Below, piece after piece: positions 55,351-63,987 of a stretch of 64,000 nt of DNA. Location: the NCBI RefSeq assembly GCF_030676415.1, contig NZ_JAUUTW010000024.1:1-64000 (forward strand), written 5' to 3'. The stretch comes from Peribacillus frigoritolerans (lineage in GTDB: Bacteria > Bacillota > Bacilli > Bacillales > DSM-1321). Position numbers and translations under genes: made by a program. The notes below the pieces were generated by a model, which was given only the letters and a program-made list of their open reading frames with translations, was not told the DNA's origin and ran no database searches. The first letter of the stretch is position 1, and each line of letters opens with the position of its first letter.

Positions 55351-55811
55351 TTCCTTCTCTCTAAAATCAAATCTTCGATAAAACTTTGAAATATTTGTCG
55401 ATCTCGTTCCGTTAAATCTTTCGGAAAGGCGGACCATTTAAAAAATTGAACCTTTTGTATTTCTATATCATCAGGTTTTAAATCTCCGCTGAGTATGTCT
55501 TCGGTCACGTAAGCAATGTTGACTGGAAAGTATTCATCACCATTAGGCAGCTTCGTAAAATATTCCTTACCTGAAAAAACGCCGATTAATTGAAGGTTAC
55601 CAATGTTAATTCCTGTTTCCTCCAAAATTTCACGTCTGCATGCCTCTTCCGCAGATTCTCCTAATTCGATAAAGCCGCCTGGCAATTTCCACATTTTATC
55701 GGATTGTACCATCAGAAAACGGCTGTTCTGATCGATAACCAAAACGGTGACCCCAGTAAGTATCAAAGCTCTAGTCCCAACGAGAGCACGTAAATCTTCA
55801 ATGTATCCCAT
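55347..55811 (-). CDS. Nudix hydrolase
   Basis: 154 residues. The Nudix box is intact: GGFIELGESAEEACRREILE followed by ETGI. VTVLVIDQNSRFLMVQSDKMW is the preceding strand region. It hydrolyses a nucleoside diphosphate linked to another group; in this position a nucleotide-sugar is possible but unproven. It is translationally coupled to the glycosyltransferase by a 4-bp overlap. AAAGGAGACTT precedes the ATG. Confidence 0.88.
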   Translation of the reverse strand: MGYIEDLRALVGTRALILTGVTVLVIDQNSRFLMVQSDKMWKLPGGFIELGESAEEACRREILEETGINIGNLQLIGVFSGKEYFTKLPNGDEYFPVNIAYVTEDILSGDLKPDDIEIQKVQFFKWSAFPKDLTERDRQIFQSFIEDLILERRK

Positions 55812-56152
55812 CTCAAGTCTCCTTTCTGATCATTTCCTTTCTGGTTATTCCACTTTTATAGTAAATGCAAAATGGAAAAGATTCGAAACGGACAAGTACA
55901 TATTTTTGTATGTTTTTTGTAAAGTTCTTAATTGTATGTGTATGTGCATAAGACATTGAAGAAATGCTGGGAAAAGCTTTCCTTCCGTGAATTATCACCA
56001 ATTACTAATAGGTTCCGTCTCGTTCTTAAGAACCCAGTAAAAGAGGGTATGACTTAATTTTGTAAAAAGTGTTATTAACCTAAAGCAACAAATCGATGAT
56101 TTCATATTATAGTTTATGGTTATTAAAAAGAAGAAAAGAGGTGAAAGATTAG

Positions 56153-56749
56153 ATGGATGATTTTAAATCAATAAAGGTTGAGAGAATAGAAAAGAACGGT
56201 AAAAAAGAACTTATTATTCATAATCCAACCACATTAAAACTGATTGGGGAAGGAAGTCAAGGTGCAGTTTTTCAGCTTGATGAAGATATTTGCGTAAAAA
56301 TTTATGTCAATCCAAATGCAGCAACTAAAGAGGGGAAAGCACTTGAAGCAGCGAAGGAAACTCATATTGTTCCAAGGTTATATGAAGTCGGACCAAACTA
56401 TGTAATTATGGAGTATTTAAAAGGTCCCAATCTAAAAGATTATTTGAAAGGAAAGCAAGATATTCCAGAATCGATTACAGAACAAATCATAATGATTCGA
56501 AAGGAACTTAAGAGAGTTGGATTTATTAGAATCAAGACCTCAATCGGACATTTTGTTGTAACAAAGGGAAATGTGCTGAAAGCAATCGATCATTCAGATG
56601 GCCTCACAATGAATGATCCATATAATCCGAAGATGTTTCGTGATCTAAAGAAATTGGGGTTATTGGATACATTCCTGGAACAAGCAAAGAAAATCGATCC
56701 TGAATCATATGAAGACTGGCAGAAAAATATCGATTTCAATGCGATATAG
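56153..56749 (+). CDS. Kinase-like paralogue, catalytic loop degenerate
   Basis: 198 residues, same family as the protein at 51974. Glycine loop GEGSQGAVF (32-40), Lys49 in CVKI and hinge YVIMEYLKGPNL are kept. The catalytic loop has become IKTSIGHFVV, with neither Asp, while His133 and the metal-binding Asp of AIDHSDG (D146) remain. It is a likely pseudokinase. An AAGAGGTGAAAG site precedes the ATG. The 341-bp divergent gap towards the Nudix gene includes CATATTATA at about 56101, similar to a sigma-K -10 box. Confidence 0.72.
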   Translation: MDDFKSIKVERIEKNGKKELIIHNPTTLKLIGEGSQGAVFQLDEDICVKIYVNPNAATKEGKALEAAKETHIVPRLYEVGPNYVIMEYLKGPNLKDYLKGKQDIPESITEQIIMIRKELKRVGFIRIKTSIGHFVVTKGNVLKAIDHSDGLTMNDPYNPKMFRDLKKLGLLDTFLEQAKKIDPESYEDWQKNIDFNAI

Positions 56750-56881
56750 GAAACCTACCTGATAGGATGACAAAATGGGGAAATGACTTCAGCAAAGGCT
56801 TTAACCGGTGCAAGTATGGTATACTTCAAAAAAATTTATGATGAATTCCTCACAAAACCAATTATGTTATACAAGCAGGAA

Positions 56882-56930
56882 AATCTAAAAAAGTCGATTC
56901 CTTACGTAAAGGAGTTCGACTTTTTAGATT
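56882..56930. terminator. Long inverted repeat / terminator after the kinase-like gene
   Basis: AATCTAAAAAAGTCGA pairs with TCGACTTTTTAGATT (one bulged A), and the inner bases pair further around ACGT. Confidence 0.6.
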
Positions 56931-56994
56931 GGAATCTCTAGACTATAAAATTTGTGAAATGGGCGGTATTATTACTCCCGTTCGTAAAAGTACA

Positions 56995-57006
56995 CGTTCG
57001 CGAACG
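56995..57006. other. 12-bp palindrome within longer GTTCG/CGAAC repeats
   Basis: CGTTCGCGAACG is a perfect palindrome, and CCGTTCG (56978) also pairs with CGAACGG (57001-57007). Further GTTCG and CGAACG motifs occur at 56980 and 57072. It lies directly downstream of the recombinase remnant and could be an operator or part of an attachment region. Confidence 0.45.
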
Positions 57007-57117
57007 GTGGCGTTTTTTCCTGAAACAGCCATTTTTAACGATCCTAAAAGTACGAAACTTGTTTACATTGTACGAACGTTTTAAAGGCGTCATTTATATT
57101 TTTTAAAAATGAAAACG

Positions 57118-57565
57118 CTAAATATTATTTTTAGTGCATTGTTTTTCTTCTTCGTTAATACCTTTGTAGCGTAGAGTGACAGATGGATGGGAATGATGCA
57201 GGATCTGTTGCAGCATGGCAATATCCTTCGTGGCTTTGTAAAACCAATTGCCAAATGTGTTTCGTAAGGTATGATTTCTTACATACTCCACGCCAGCAAA
57301 CTCTGCGGCCTAATTTAACTGCCGTAGGCTTAAGTAGGAGTAATAGGAGGGGGCCCCCTTCCTAGAGATGGGATTAAGGTAAGGACTCTAGACGTTTTTC
57401 GTATAGTCATAGACCTCCTGAAAGCAATTCGCGATATACATGTCGCGAATTTTTTGTGTTTTGCCTTCTTTGACCCGGATAATTTTGTTTTTTTGCATTT
57501 GAGTTCCAGGATCTGTTCCGTGGTTAGTCGGTGCAGGTCTCAGACACGGAAGCCGGTTTCACAGT
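57118..57565 (-). pseudogene. Tyrosine-recombinase (phage-type integrase) remnant
   Basis: The minus strand reads CETGFRV then DLHRLTTEQIL (box I, stop in between), then KNKIIRVKEGKTQKIRDMYI in another frame. After a gap follows VRNHTLRNTFGNWFYKATKD and LQQILHHSHPSVTLRYKGI to a stop at 57118. HxLR, the H of HHS and the nucleophilic Tyr are the integrase catalytic residues; the second His of HxLRH is Asn. The N-terminal domain is not found. It marks a past integration event. Confidence 0.75.
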
Positions 57566-58485
57566 ATTCCCCACTCCTGTCCGACAAATGTGCATCCAAA
57601 TTATTTGAGACTCTTCAAAAGGGTAGAGAAACCAACTTCAAAGATATCGAAGTAGTTGGTGTAGGGCGTGTTCCTGCATAAATCGAAACCTTTGCGTCGA
57701 TGGTGCCCACGGGAACCAGCCGATGGATGTAAATGGAGCGGAATGATTCATTAGAAATGTATCCAATATGCCAAGTTTTGCACTTCATGTACGGAGAAAG
57801 TAGTAGTTTTGCCCTAACCCCTACAAGGTTGATAAGAGTTGTTGCTTTAGGAGCTAGTTAATAAAATGCCTAAACTATATCCATTTCAACATAAATCGTA
57901 CTCTTAGTTATCACGCCTGATAACAATTTAATTAAAATTGGAGGGGGAAATAAACCTCCTCTTTTTATTGTCTTCTCAAATATTAGATTAAGAATTTAAT
58001 AGTAAAAATTCCCCCCCCTCAAAATCATGAATACAGTCCATCATATATTTGGATATAAAGGGGAACGGAGAGGTATAAAAATCCCTTAAAAACTAATCAC
58101 TAAAAACGGGACCTGCGATACCCATTACATTAATAAAAGAAATTGTTGCTCTCATTTCTGACAGCTGGAGTTTTTCAAAGAAAGAAACAAAGGAAATCGT
58201 TTAGGCGACTGAAACCGCAAAAAAGCTCACACAGTGGTTTATCTGAACCGTATATCGACCATTACACTAAAACCATCGTAACTCCATTGCATAAGAAGTG
58301 TAATGGAGTTTTTTATTTGGCCACTAACCGACAGGTTGCGAGGCCGGCCACAGCCAGATTAGGATTCTTACATGTATAGCCTACCAGTCCCTGTTAAATA
58401 AAAATGGACTAATTGGGCTACTAACTAGACCGGAAGTTGTCCTATTGCATATAAAGGATTAATGAATGCAAAAGGGAGGCAGCTT
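57566..58485. other. Gene-free stretch with a terminator-like hairpin
   Basis: No convincing gene was found in about 920 bp. A hairpin GGAGG/CCTCC (57940-57959) followed by CTTTTTATT looks like a terminator. Short open frames at 57454-57681 and 58143-58379 have composition unlike their neighbours. The stretch is best read as debris between the recombinase remnant and galU. Confidence 0.5.
58280..58314 (+). terminator. Rho-independent terminator upstream of galU
   Basis: AACTCCATT pairs perfectly with AATGGAGTT, followed by TTTT. The transcript it ends is not identified. Confidence 0.75.
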
Positions 58486-59391
58486 ATGAAAATCCGAAAG
58501 GCCATTATTCCGGCCGCAGGTCTCGGGACCCGATTTTTGCCTGCAACAAAAGCTCAGGCTAAGGAAATGCTTCCGATTGTTGATAAACCAACGATTCAAT
58601 ATATTGTTGAAGAAGCAGTAGCCTCGGGTATAGAGGAAATTATTATCATAATCGGTAGAGGAAAAAGATCAATAGAGGATCATTTTGATAAATCCTATGA
58701 GTTGGAAGATGCACTTTTAAGAAAGAATCAGCTCGATATTTTAGAGGAAGTTCAGAAAATATCTAGTTTGGCAAATATCTATTATGTCCGTCAAAAGGAA
58801 CCGATGGGGCTAGGACATGCAATTCTCTGTGCTAAAAGCTTCATTGGAAATGAACCCTTTGCTGTTTTGTTAGGGGATGACATCGTAATGTCTAAAACAC
58901 CCTGTCTGAAACAAATCATCAGTGTTTTTGAGTATTGTAACAGTTCCGTCGTAGCTGTTCAGAATGTACCGGAAAAGGATGTCAGTAAATATGGAATTAT
59001 TAAGCCAAAAGGGACAATGATTGAGCCTAACCTTTTTCATATCGATTCTTTGGTGGAAAAACCGAAAAGGGAAGACGCTCCTTCCAGATATGCGATAATG
59101 GGACGTTATGTTTTTAGACCTGAGATTTTTGAAACACTATCAAAGCTTCCGGTTGAACATGGTAATGAATTACAACTTACTGATGCCATAAATGAGCTAA
59201 ATAAGCAGCAGGCCGTATTAGCATATAACTTTGAGGGAAACCGATATGATATTGGCGATAAAGTTGGATTCATTAAGGCAACAATAGACTTTGCTTTGCG
59301 CAGGGATGATATAAGAGACGAGGTACTTTCCTATTTAAGTGATGTAAATAAGAAAGAAAACCTTCAAATTATAAAGAGAGAGCTTGAATAA
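58486..59391 (+). CDS. galU: UTP-glucose-1-phosphate uridylyltransferase
   Basis: 301 residues. KAIIPAAGLGTRFLPATKAQ and AKEMLPIVDKPTIQYIVEEA are the nucleotide and sugar motifs, and VLLGDDIVMS has the metal-binding Asp. It makes UDP-glucose. ATG at 58486 follows GGGAGGCAG; an in-frame ATG at 58462 is less likely. It is coupled to ugd, one base apart. Confidence 0.95.
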   Translation: MKIRKAIIPAAGLGTRFLPATKAQAKEMLPIVDKPTIQYIVEEAVASGIEEIIIIIGRGKRSIEDHFDKSYELEDALLRKNQLDILEEVQKISSLANIYYVRQKEPMGLGHAILCAKSFIGNEPFAVLLGDDIVMSKTPCLKQIISVFEYCNSSVVAVQNVPEKDVSKYGIIKPKGTMIEPNLFHIDSLVEKPKREDAPSRYAIMGRYVFRPEIFETLSKLPVEHGNELQLTDAINELNKQQAVLAYNFEGNRYDIGDKVGFIKATIDFALRRDDIRDEVLSYLSDVNKKENLQIIKRELE

Positions 59392-59392
59392 T

Positions 59393-60712
59393 ATGAAAAT
59401 AGCTGTTTTGGGTACAGGTTATGTCGGGCTGTCCACTGGTGTTTGTTTGTCAGAAATAGGGCATAGTGTCATTTGTATCGATACAGATGAACAGAAAATT
59501 AAAAGTTTACGTCAAGGGATTTCTCCAATATATGAACCGGGTCTGGAGAATTTGCTTGCTCAAAATGCTGCAGCGGGTAGACTGATATTTACAACATCTC
59601 ATCGAGAAGCGCTAAATGGTGCCGAGATTATCATCATTGCCGTAGGAACACCGCAAATGGAGGATGGGGGAGCAGATTTATCGTATATTGTGCAAGCCGC
59701 GAAGGATATTGCTGCGAACCTAGTACAGAGTTCAGTAGTCGTTATAAAAAGTACAGTGCCAGTTGGTACGAATGATTTTATTAAAAAAATTATGGAAGAA
59801 CTTTGTAACGAAAGGGTCACCTTTGATATGGTTTCAAATCCTGAATTTTTAAGACAAGGGTCAGCCGTTATGGATACAATGCAAGCAGATCGAATCATCA
59901 TCGGTTCTGAAAATGATGAGGCGTCTAAGAAAGTACAAGAAATGTATCGTCCGTTAAATGTACCATTTATACTAACAAGTATTAGAAGTGCGGAAATGAT
60001 TAAGTATGCTTCTAATGCCTTTTTGGCGACTAAGATTAGCTTTATCAATGAAGTTGCCAATTTATGCGGAGCAGTAGGTGCAGATGTTAAAGATGTAGCA
60101 AAGGGAATGGGAAAAGATAAAAGGATTGGAGAAGCTTTTTTACAGCCCGGTATTGGTTATGGAGGATCTTGTTTTCCAAAGGATGTTAAAGCGTTGCTTC
60201 ATACTGCCAAGTTAAATGGAGTACATTTTTCCCTGTTAAAAGAAACAGTAGCGATTAATGATTTTCAGCAGGAACTCCTTGTAACGAAAGCAATAAATCG
60301 CTTGGGGGATTTAAAAGGGAAAAAGGTTGCAATGCTTGGTCTTGCTTTCAAGCCAGAGACAGACGATATGAGGGAAGCGCCATCAATCAAAATTGCGCGT
60401 TCATTAACTAAACTTGGAGCAGAAGTGGTTGCTTATGATCCGGTTGCAATAGATAATGCGAAGAAAATATTAGGGAATACAATTAGATTTGCAAGCTCAG
60501 TAAGCGAAGCGACAGTGGATGCGGATGCTGTATTTATTGTTACCGAATGGAATGAATTTAGACATTTAGATCTGGGGACATTGATGAACACAATGAGACA
60601 ACCGATTGTTTTTGATGGAAGAAATTGTCTTGAAGAAGATCGAATCAGAGCGTGCAAGAAAATTGAATATTATCCAATAGGAAGACCAGCAATTGTTATT
60701 GGTATGACATAA
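59393..60712 (+). CDS. ugd: UDP-glucose 6-dehydrogenase
   Basis: 439 residues. MKIAVLGTGYVGLSTGVCLS is the NAD site, STVPVGTND and EFLRQGSAV are conserved, and the catalytic Cys is in GIGYGGSCFPKDVKALL. It oxidises UDP-glucose to UDP-glucuronate. Together with galU it would feed glucuronate-containing polymers or glycans; the next gene, a glycosyltransferase, is the obvious local user. ATG at 59393 is preferred to TTG at 59384. Confidence 0.96.
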   Translation: MKIAVLGTGYVGLSTGVCLSEIGHSVICIDTDEQKIKSLRQGISPIYEPGLENLLAQNAAAGRLIFTTSHREALNGAEIIIIAVGTPQMEDGGADLSYIVQAAKDIAANLVQSSVVVIKSTVPVGTNDFIKKIMEELCNERVTFDMVSNPEFLRQGSAVMDTMQADRIIIGSENDEASKKVQEMYRPLNVPFILTSIRSAEMIKYASNAFLATKISFINEVANLCGAVGADVKDVAKGMGKDKRIGEAFLQPGIGYGGSCFPKDVKALLHTAKLNGVHFSLLKETVAINDFQQELLVTKAINRLGDLKGKKVAMLGLAFKPETDDMREAPSIKIARSLTKLGAEVVAYDPVAIDNAKKILGNTIRFASSVSEATVDADAVFIVTEWNEFRHLDLGTLMNTMRQPIVFDGRNCLEEDRIRACKKIEYYPIGRPAIVIGMT

Positions 60713-60826
60713 AGCGAAAACATTTTATAACACTTCATTAACTCGACATGATTTTTTAAAGACTTAAGTTAACTTAACCATTCAAAGAGGGAGTTGTTAT
60801 TCTATAGGCGGGCAAACTGGCAATGC

Positions 60827-60858
60827 AGCACCTTTGATAGTTCTTGGGTGCTTTTTTA
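60827..60858 (+). terminator. Rho-independent terminator after ugd
   Basis: AGCACC pairs with GGTGCT, followed by seven T. In the remaining 250 bp to the next gene only CATAATATA at 61055, similar to a sigma-K -10 box, was noticed. Confidence 0.75.
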
Positions 60859-61115
60859 TATTTCTTTAAATAGTAGAAAAATCTTCATCGACCACCATAG
60901 ATCAACGTCAACTATTAACATGTTGTATTATTATCATTGTTTGCAAATAATCTTGTGTCATAGCACTTACTTCAATCCCCATTAGGCAAACGCATACTCC
61001 CTGCCATTTAGCTTTACTTTATGTTATTAGTCCATGCGTACCTATAGAGTCCTGCATAATATACTTGAAAAGATCCAGGAAATTTGCGTACTATGCTTGA
61101 AAGGAGAACATTTAT

Positions 61116-62819
61116 TTGCACACAGTTATGCATTTAAATTTAAGAGTTGACCCGACCCAATATATCTCACAGATTCGAGAAGTTCCTGATTATGATTATA
61201 TTCATATGGTACGACAACCTAAGTATATGATAGATCTTTCCCTCTTGAATGAGAAGGTTCATTATCTCAATGAAATTTTCTCACCAAAAGAATATGTGAA
61301 AAGAAATAATATCTCCCTCTTACATGCTCACCATGGTCAATTAGGGATGTTATTACTTCCTTTTAAAGAGGAAACAAACCTTCCGTTGGTAACAAGTATA
61401 AGAGGCAGGGATGCAACCCTAGCTAATCAGCCCATTGGCTATTTAGATAACATGAAAATGCTATTTGATCGAGGTGAGCGTTTCTTTCCAGTTTGTAATT
61501 ATTTGGCAGATAGGTTAATTGCTTGGGGGTGTCCTTCAGAAAAAATCAGGGTGCTTTATGGGGGCGTTGACCTTAACGAATTCAAATACCGGACTCCACA
61601 TAAAGAGGGCTCTCAAAACATTTTATCCATCGGTAGGTTGGTGGAAAAAAAAGGACACCACATCTTAATGCAAGCTTTTCAAAAAATCAGAGGTGAATTT
61701 CCTAATGCAACCCTGACGATCATCGGAAGGGGGGAGCTTGAAGAATATCTCATTTCTTTGGCAAATCAACTTAATTTAGGGGACTCTTTTCGTTTATTAA
61801 ATCATCTCCCTAAAGATCAAGTACGAGAACAAATGACCAATGCAGATATATTTTGCGCCGCGAGCTTAGAAGCTGCCGATGGAGATGTAGAAGGTATACC
61901 TAATACATTAAAAGAAGCTATGGCGATTGGGGTACCAGTGATTTCGACCAATCATGCCGGCATCCCTGAATTAATTACAAATAACAAAGAGGGGGTTTTA
62001 GTACAAGAAAACAATGTAGATGAACTGGCAGATGCTCTGGAATTTATGCTATCTAACAGAGAAATATGGGAAACATATACAGTAGCGGCTCGTCAAAAAG
62101 TCGAACAAAACTTTAACCTCGCCCAACAGCTTCAACAACAAGCTGAATTTTATGAAGAACTTGTAGCCCTTTATAAAGTAAGTAAACAATATTCCGAAAC
62201 ACCTCGCCAAATAGATAAAAAAACCCTTAAGGAGACTCCACAGCCACAACAGCAAGGTAAGTATGAAGGAGAAACAATAGCGCCTAGAAAAAAAGCCGAT
62301 TTAGCCAAAAAAGCCCTTATTTATATGCAACAGCTCCAAAAGCTTCAAGAGCTTCAAGAGCTTCAAGAGCTTCAAGAGCTTCAAGAGCTTCAAGAGCTTC
62401 AAGAGCTTCAAGAGCTTCAAGAGCTTCCACAGCTTCCACAGCTTCAGCAGCTTCAACAGTTACAACAGCTACAACAGCTACAACAGCTACAACAGCTTCA
62501 ACAACTTCAACAGCTACAACAGCTACAACAGCTACAACAGCTTCAAGAGCTTCCACAGCTTCAGCAGCTACAACAGTTTCAACAGCTTCAACAGCAGACT
62601 AAAGATAAAGTCAAAGATGAACTTGTAGCATCTAATAAAAATGACAAAAAAGCTAAAATTCAACAGAAGGATAAAGGTAATGATGAAAAAATAGCATCTC
62701 GTAAAAAAGAAAAAAAGGCTCAAAAATCAGAAAAAGTCAAAAAGGCCCTTAATAAAATTCAACAATTTCAACAGAAGGCCATAGATGGGCAGTTAGGAGG
62801 AGATCATGGAGGATTTTAA
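61116..62819 (+). CDS. Family-4 glycosyltransferase with long LQE/LQQ repeat tail
   Basis: 567 residues. Residues 1-360 are a GT-B transferase: LLHAHHGQLGMLLLPFKEET, PLVTSIRGRDATLAN, ILSIGRLVEKKGHHILMQAF and EGIPNTLKEAMAIGVPVIST, the last with the EX7E motif. This is close to the enzyme at 54250. Residues about 404-494 are a Leu-Gln-Glu then Leu-Gln-Gln triplet repeat, and the last 70 residues are very Lys-rich. The tail may be a scaffold binding other proteins. TTG start after AAAGGAGAA. It overlaps the next gene by 14 bases. No signal peptide. Confidence 0.82.
   Translation: MHTVMHLNLRVDPTQYISQIREVPDYDYIHMVRQPKYMIDLSLLNEKVHYLNEIFSPKEYVKRNNISLLHAHHGQLGMLLLPFKEETNLPLVTSIRGRDATLANQPIGYLDNMKMLFDRGERFFPVCNYLADRLIAWGCPSEKIRVLYGGVDLNEFKYRTPHKEGSQNILSIGRLVEKKGHHILMQAFQKIRGEFPNATLTIIGRGELEEYLISLANQLNLGDSFRLLNHLPKDQVREQMTNADIFCAASLEAADGDVEGIPNTLKEAMAIGVPVISTNHAGIPELITNNKEGVLVQENNVDELADALEFMLSNREIWETYTVAARQKVEQNFNLAQQLQQQAEFYEELVALYKVSKQYSETPRQIDKKTLKETPQPQQQGKYEGETIAPRKKADLAKKALIYMQQLQKLQELQELQELQELQELQELQELQELQELPQLPQLQQLQQLQQLQQLQQLQQLQQLQQLQQLQQLQQLQELPQLQQLQQFQQLQQQTKDKVKDELVASNKNDKKAKIQQKDKGNDEKIASRKKEKKAQKSEKVKKALNKIQQFQQKAIDGQLGGDHGGF
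62332..62597 (+). repeat. 9-bp tandem repeat inside the glycosyltransferase gene
   Basis: Units of CTTCAAGAG in the first third change to CTACAACAG or CTTCAACAG in the rest, about 28 units with a few CTTCCACAG variants. Every unit is a whole number of codons, so gain or loss keeps the frame. Confidence 0.9.
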
Positions 62820-63987
62820 AACCATTACTGTAACCAAAGGTGAAAAATCTTTGGAAATTCACAATCCCACTACCTATTCGCTGATTGGAATGGGTGCTCA
62901 AGGTGCAGTATTTAAACTTTCAGAAGATAAATGTGTAAAAATCTATTCAGACCCATTACAAGCGAAAATGGAGGAAGAAGCTCTTAAAGCTGGGAAACAT
63001 CTACCCTTTATGCCTTTGGTATATGATACAGGACCAAACTATATAGTCATGGAATATTTTAATGCTCCAACCTTAAAAGAATATCTGAGAAATTGTACGT
63101 ATATCCCTGATTCTATAGTAAAGAAACTTCTCTATATATTAAAGGAATTAAAACAAGCAAAATTCACCATGATAGATGCCCCCCTACGCCATATTTTTGT
63201 CGTTGGTAATGAGGAACTTAAGGTGATTGACCATGTAAATTCCTTTAAAAGGATGCACCCTGTACCATTAAAATTATTAAGAGATTTAAAAATAATCCTT
63301 TTAAAGGACTCCTTCTTAGCCCAAGTGAAAAAGCTCGAACCGGACACCTTCAATGAGTGGGAGGATTATTTCAATCAAAATAGTTTGGACTTTAGAAATA
63401 TTCCCGTCCTCTCAGGAGGGTCAGGGAGTGGAGTGAAAGTGGATAGCGCTATAACACAAACACTCATTGGAAAAGGGCATCAAGGTGCTGTTTATCGAGT
63501 GTCTGAAGACACATGCGTCAAACTTTACGGAAAAACTGAACATGCAAAACAGGAAAAAATGGTTCTTTTAGCAAGTCAAGACTTGCCTTTTATCCCGAAA
63601 GTCATTGAAACAGGACCAAATTATATTTTAATGGAATATCTATTAGGACCAGATTTAAATACGTTTCTTAAAAAACAACCGGTACTATCTGAGGACATAA
63701 CAAAACGATTACTTTATATATTAAAAACAATGGAAAAATCAGGTTTCAAACAAATTGATGCCCCATTACGGCATATTATCATAACCAGGAATGGTTTTAA
63801 ATTAGTCGACCATGTGTACTCGTTTTCACGTGAACAAAAAAGGCCTCTCGAGTTATTTAAAGACCTGCGAGAAAGAAATTTTTTAGATTCTTTTTTGGAA
63901 CAAGTGAAGGCGATAGATCCTGGTACGTATGCCGAATGGACAAAAACACCAATCCCATTAACTGAAAATGATAATACGCTTGTATAG
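62806..63987 (+). CDS. Tandem two-domain kinase-like protein
   Basis: 393 residues holding two copies of the family seen at 51974 and 56153. Domain 1 (about 1-190): GMGAQGAVF, CVKIY, NYIVMEYFNAPTL, IDAPLRHIFV and VIDHVNSF. Domain 2 (about 210-385): GKGHQGAVY, CVKLY, NYILMEYLLGPDL, IDAPLRHIII and LVDHVYSF. Both have D-A-P-L-R-H in place of HRDLKxxN. A Gly/Ser-rich linker (SGGSGSG) joins them. AGGAGGAGAT precedes the ATG inside the glycosyltransferase 3' end, so the two are co-translated. It ends 13 bases before the window edge. Confidence 0.78.
   Translation: MEDFKTITVTKGEKSLEIHNPTTYSLIGMGAQGAVFKLSEDKCVKIYSDPLQAKMEEEALKAGKHLPFMPLVYDTGPNYIVMEYFNAPTLKEYLRNCTYIPDSIVKKLLYILKELKQAKFTMIDAPLRHIFVVGNEELKVIDHVNSFKRMHPVPLKLLRDLKIILLKDSFLAQVKKLEPDTFNEWEDYFNQNSLDFRNIPVLSGGSGSGVKVDSAITQTLIGKGHQGAVYRVSEDTCVKLYGKTEHAKQEKMVLLASQDLPFIPKVIETGPNYILMEYLLGPDLNTFLKKQPVLSEDITKRLLYILKTMEKSGFKQIDAPLRHIIITRNGFKLVDHVYSFSREQKRPLELFKDLRERNFLDSFLEQVKAIDPGTYAEWTKTPIPLTENDNTLV

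Noticed and set aside
57454-57681. Plus-strand 75-codon open frame
   Set aside because: It runs antisense over the integrase remnant, has no clear ribosome site and an odd Ser/Cys-rich composition.
58143-58379. Plus-strand 78-codon open frame
   Set aside because: It contains the terminator at 58280-58314 and shows no domain.
62317-62556. Minus-strand open frame of EAL/VVA repeats
   Set aside because: It is the antisense of the LQE/LQQ minisatellite; a 9-bp repeat keeps several frames open. There is no ribosome site.
62332-62597. Tandem repeat considered as a CRISPR array
   Set aside because: Units are 9 bp with no spacers and lie inside a coding frame.
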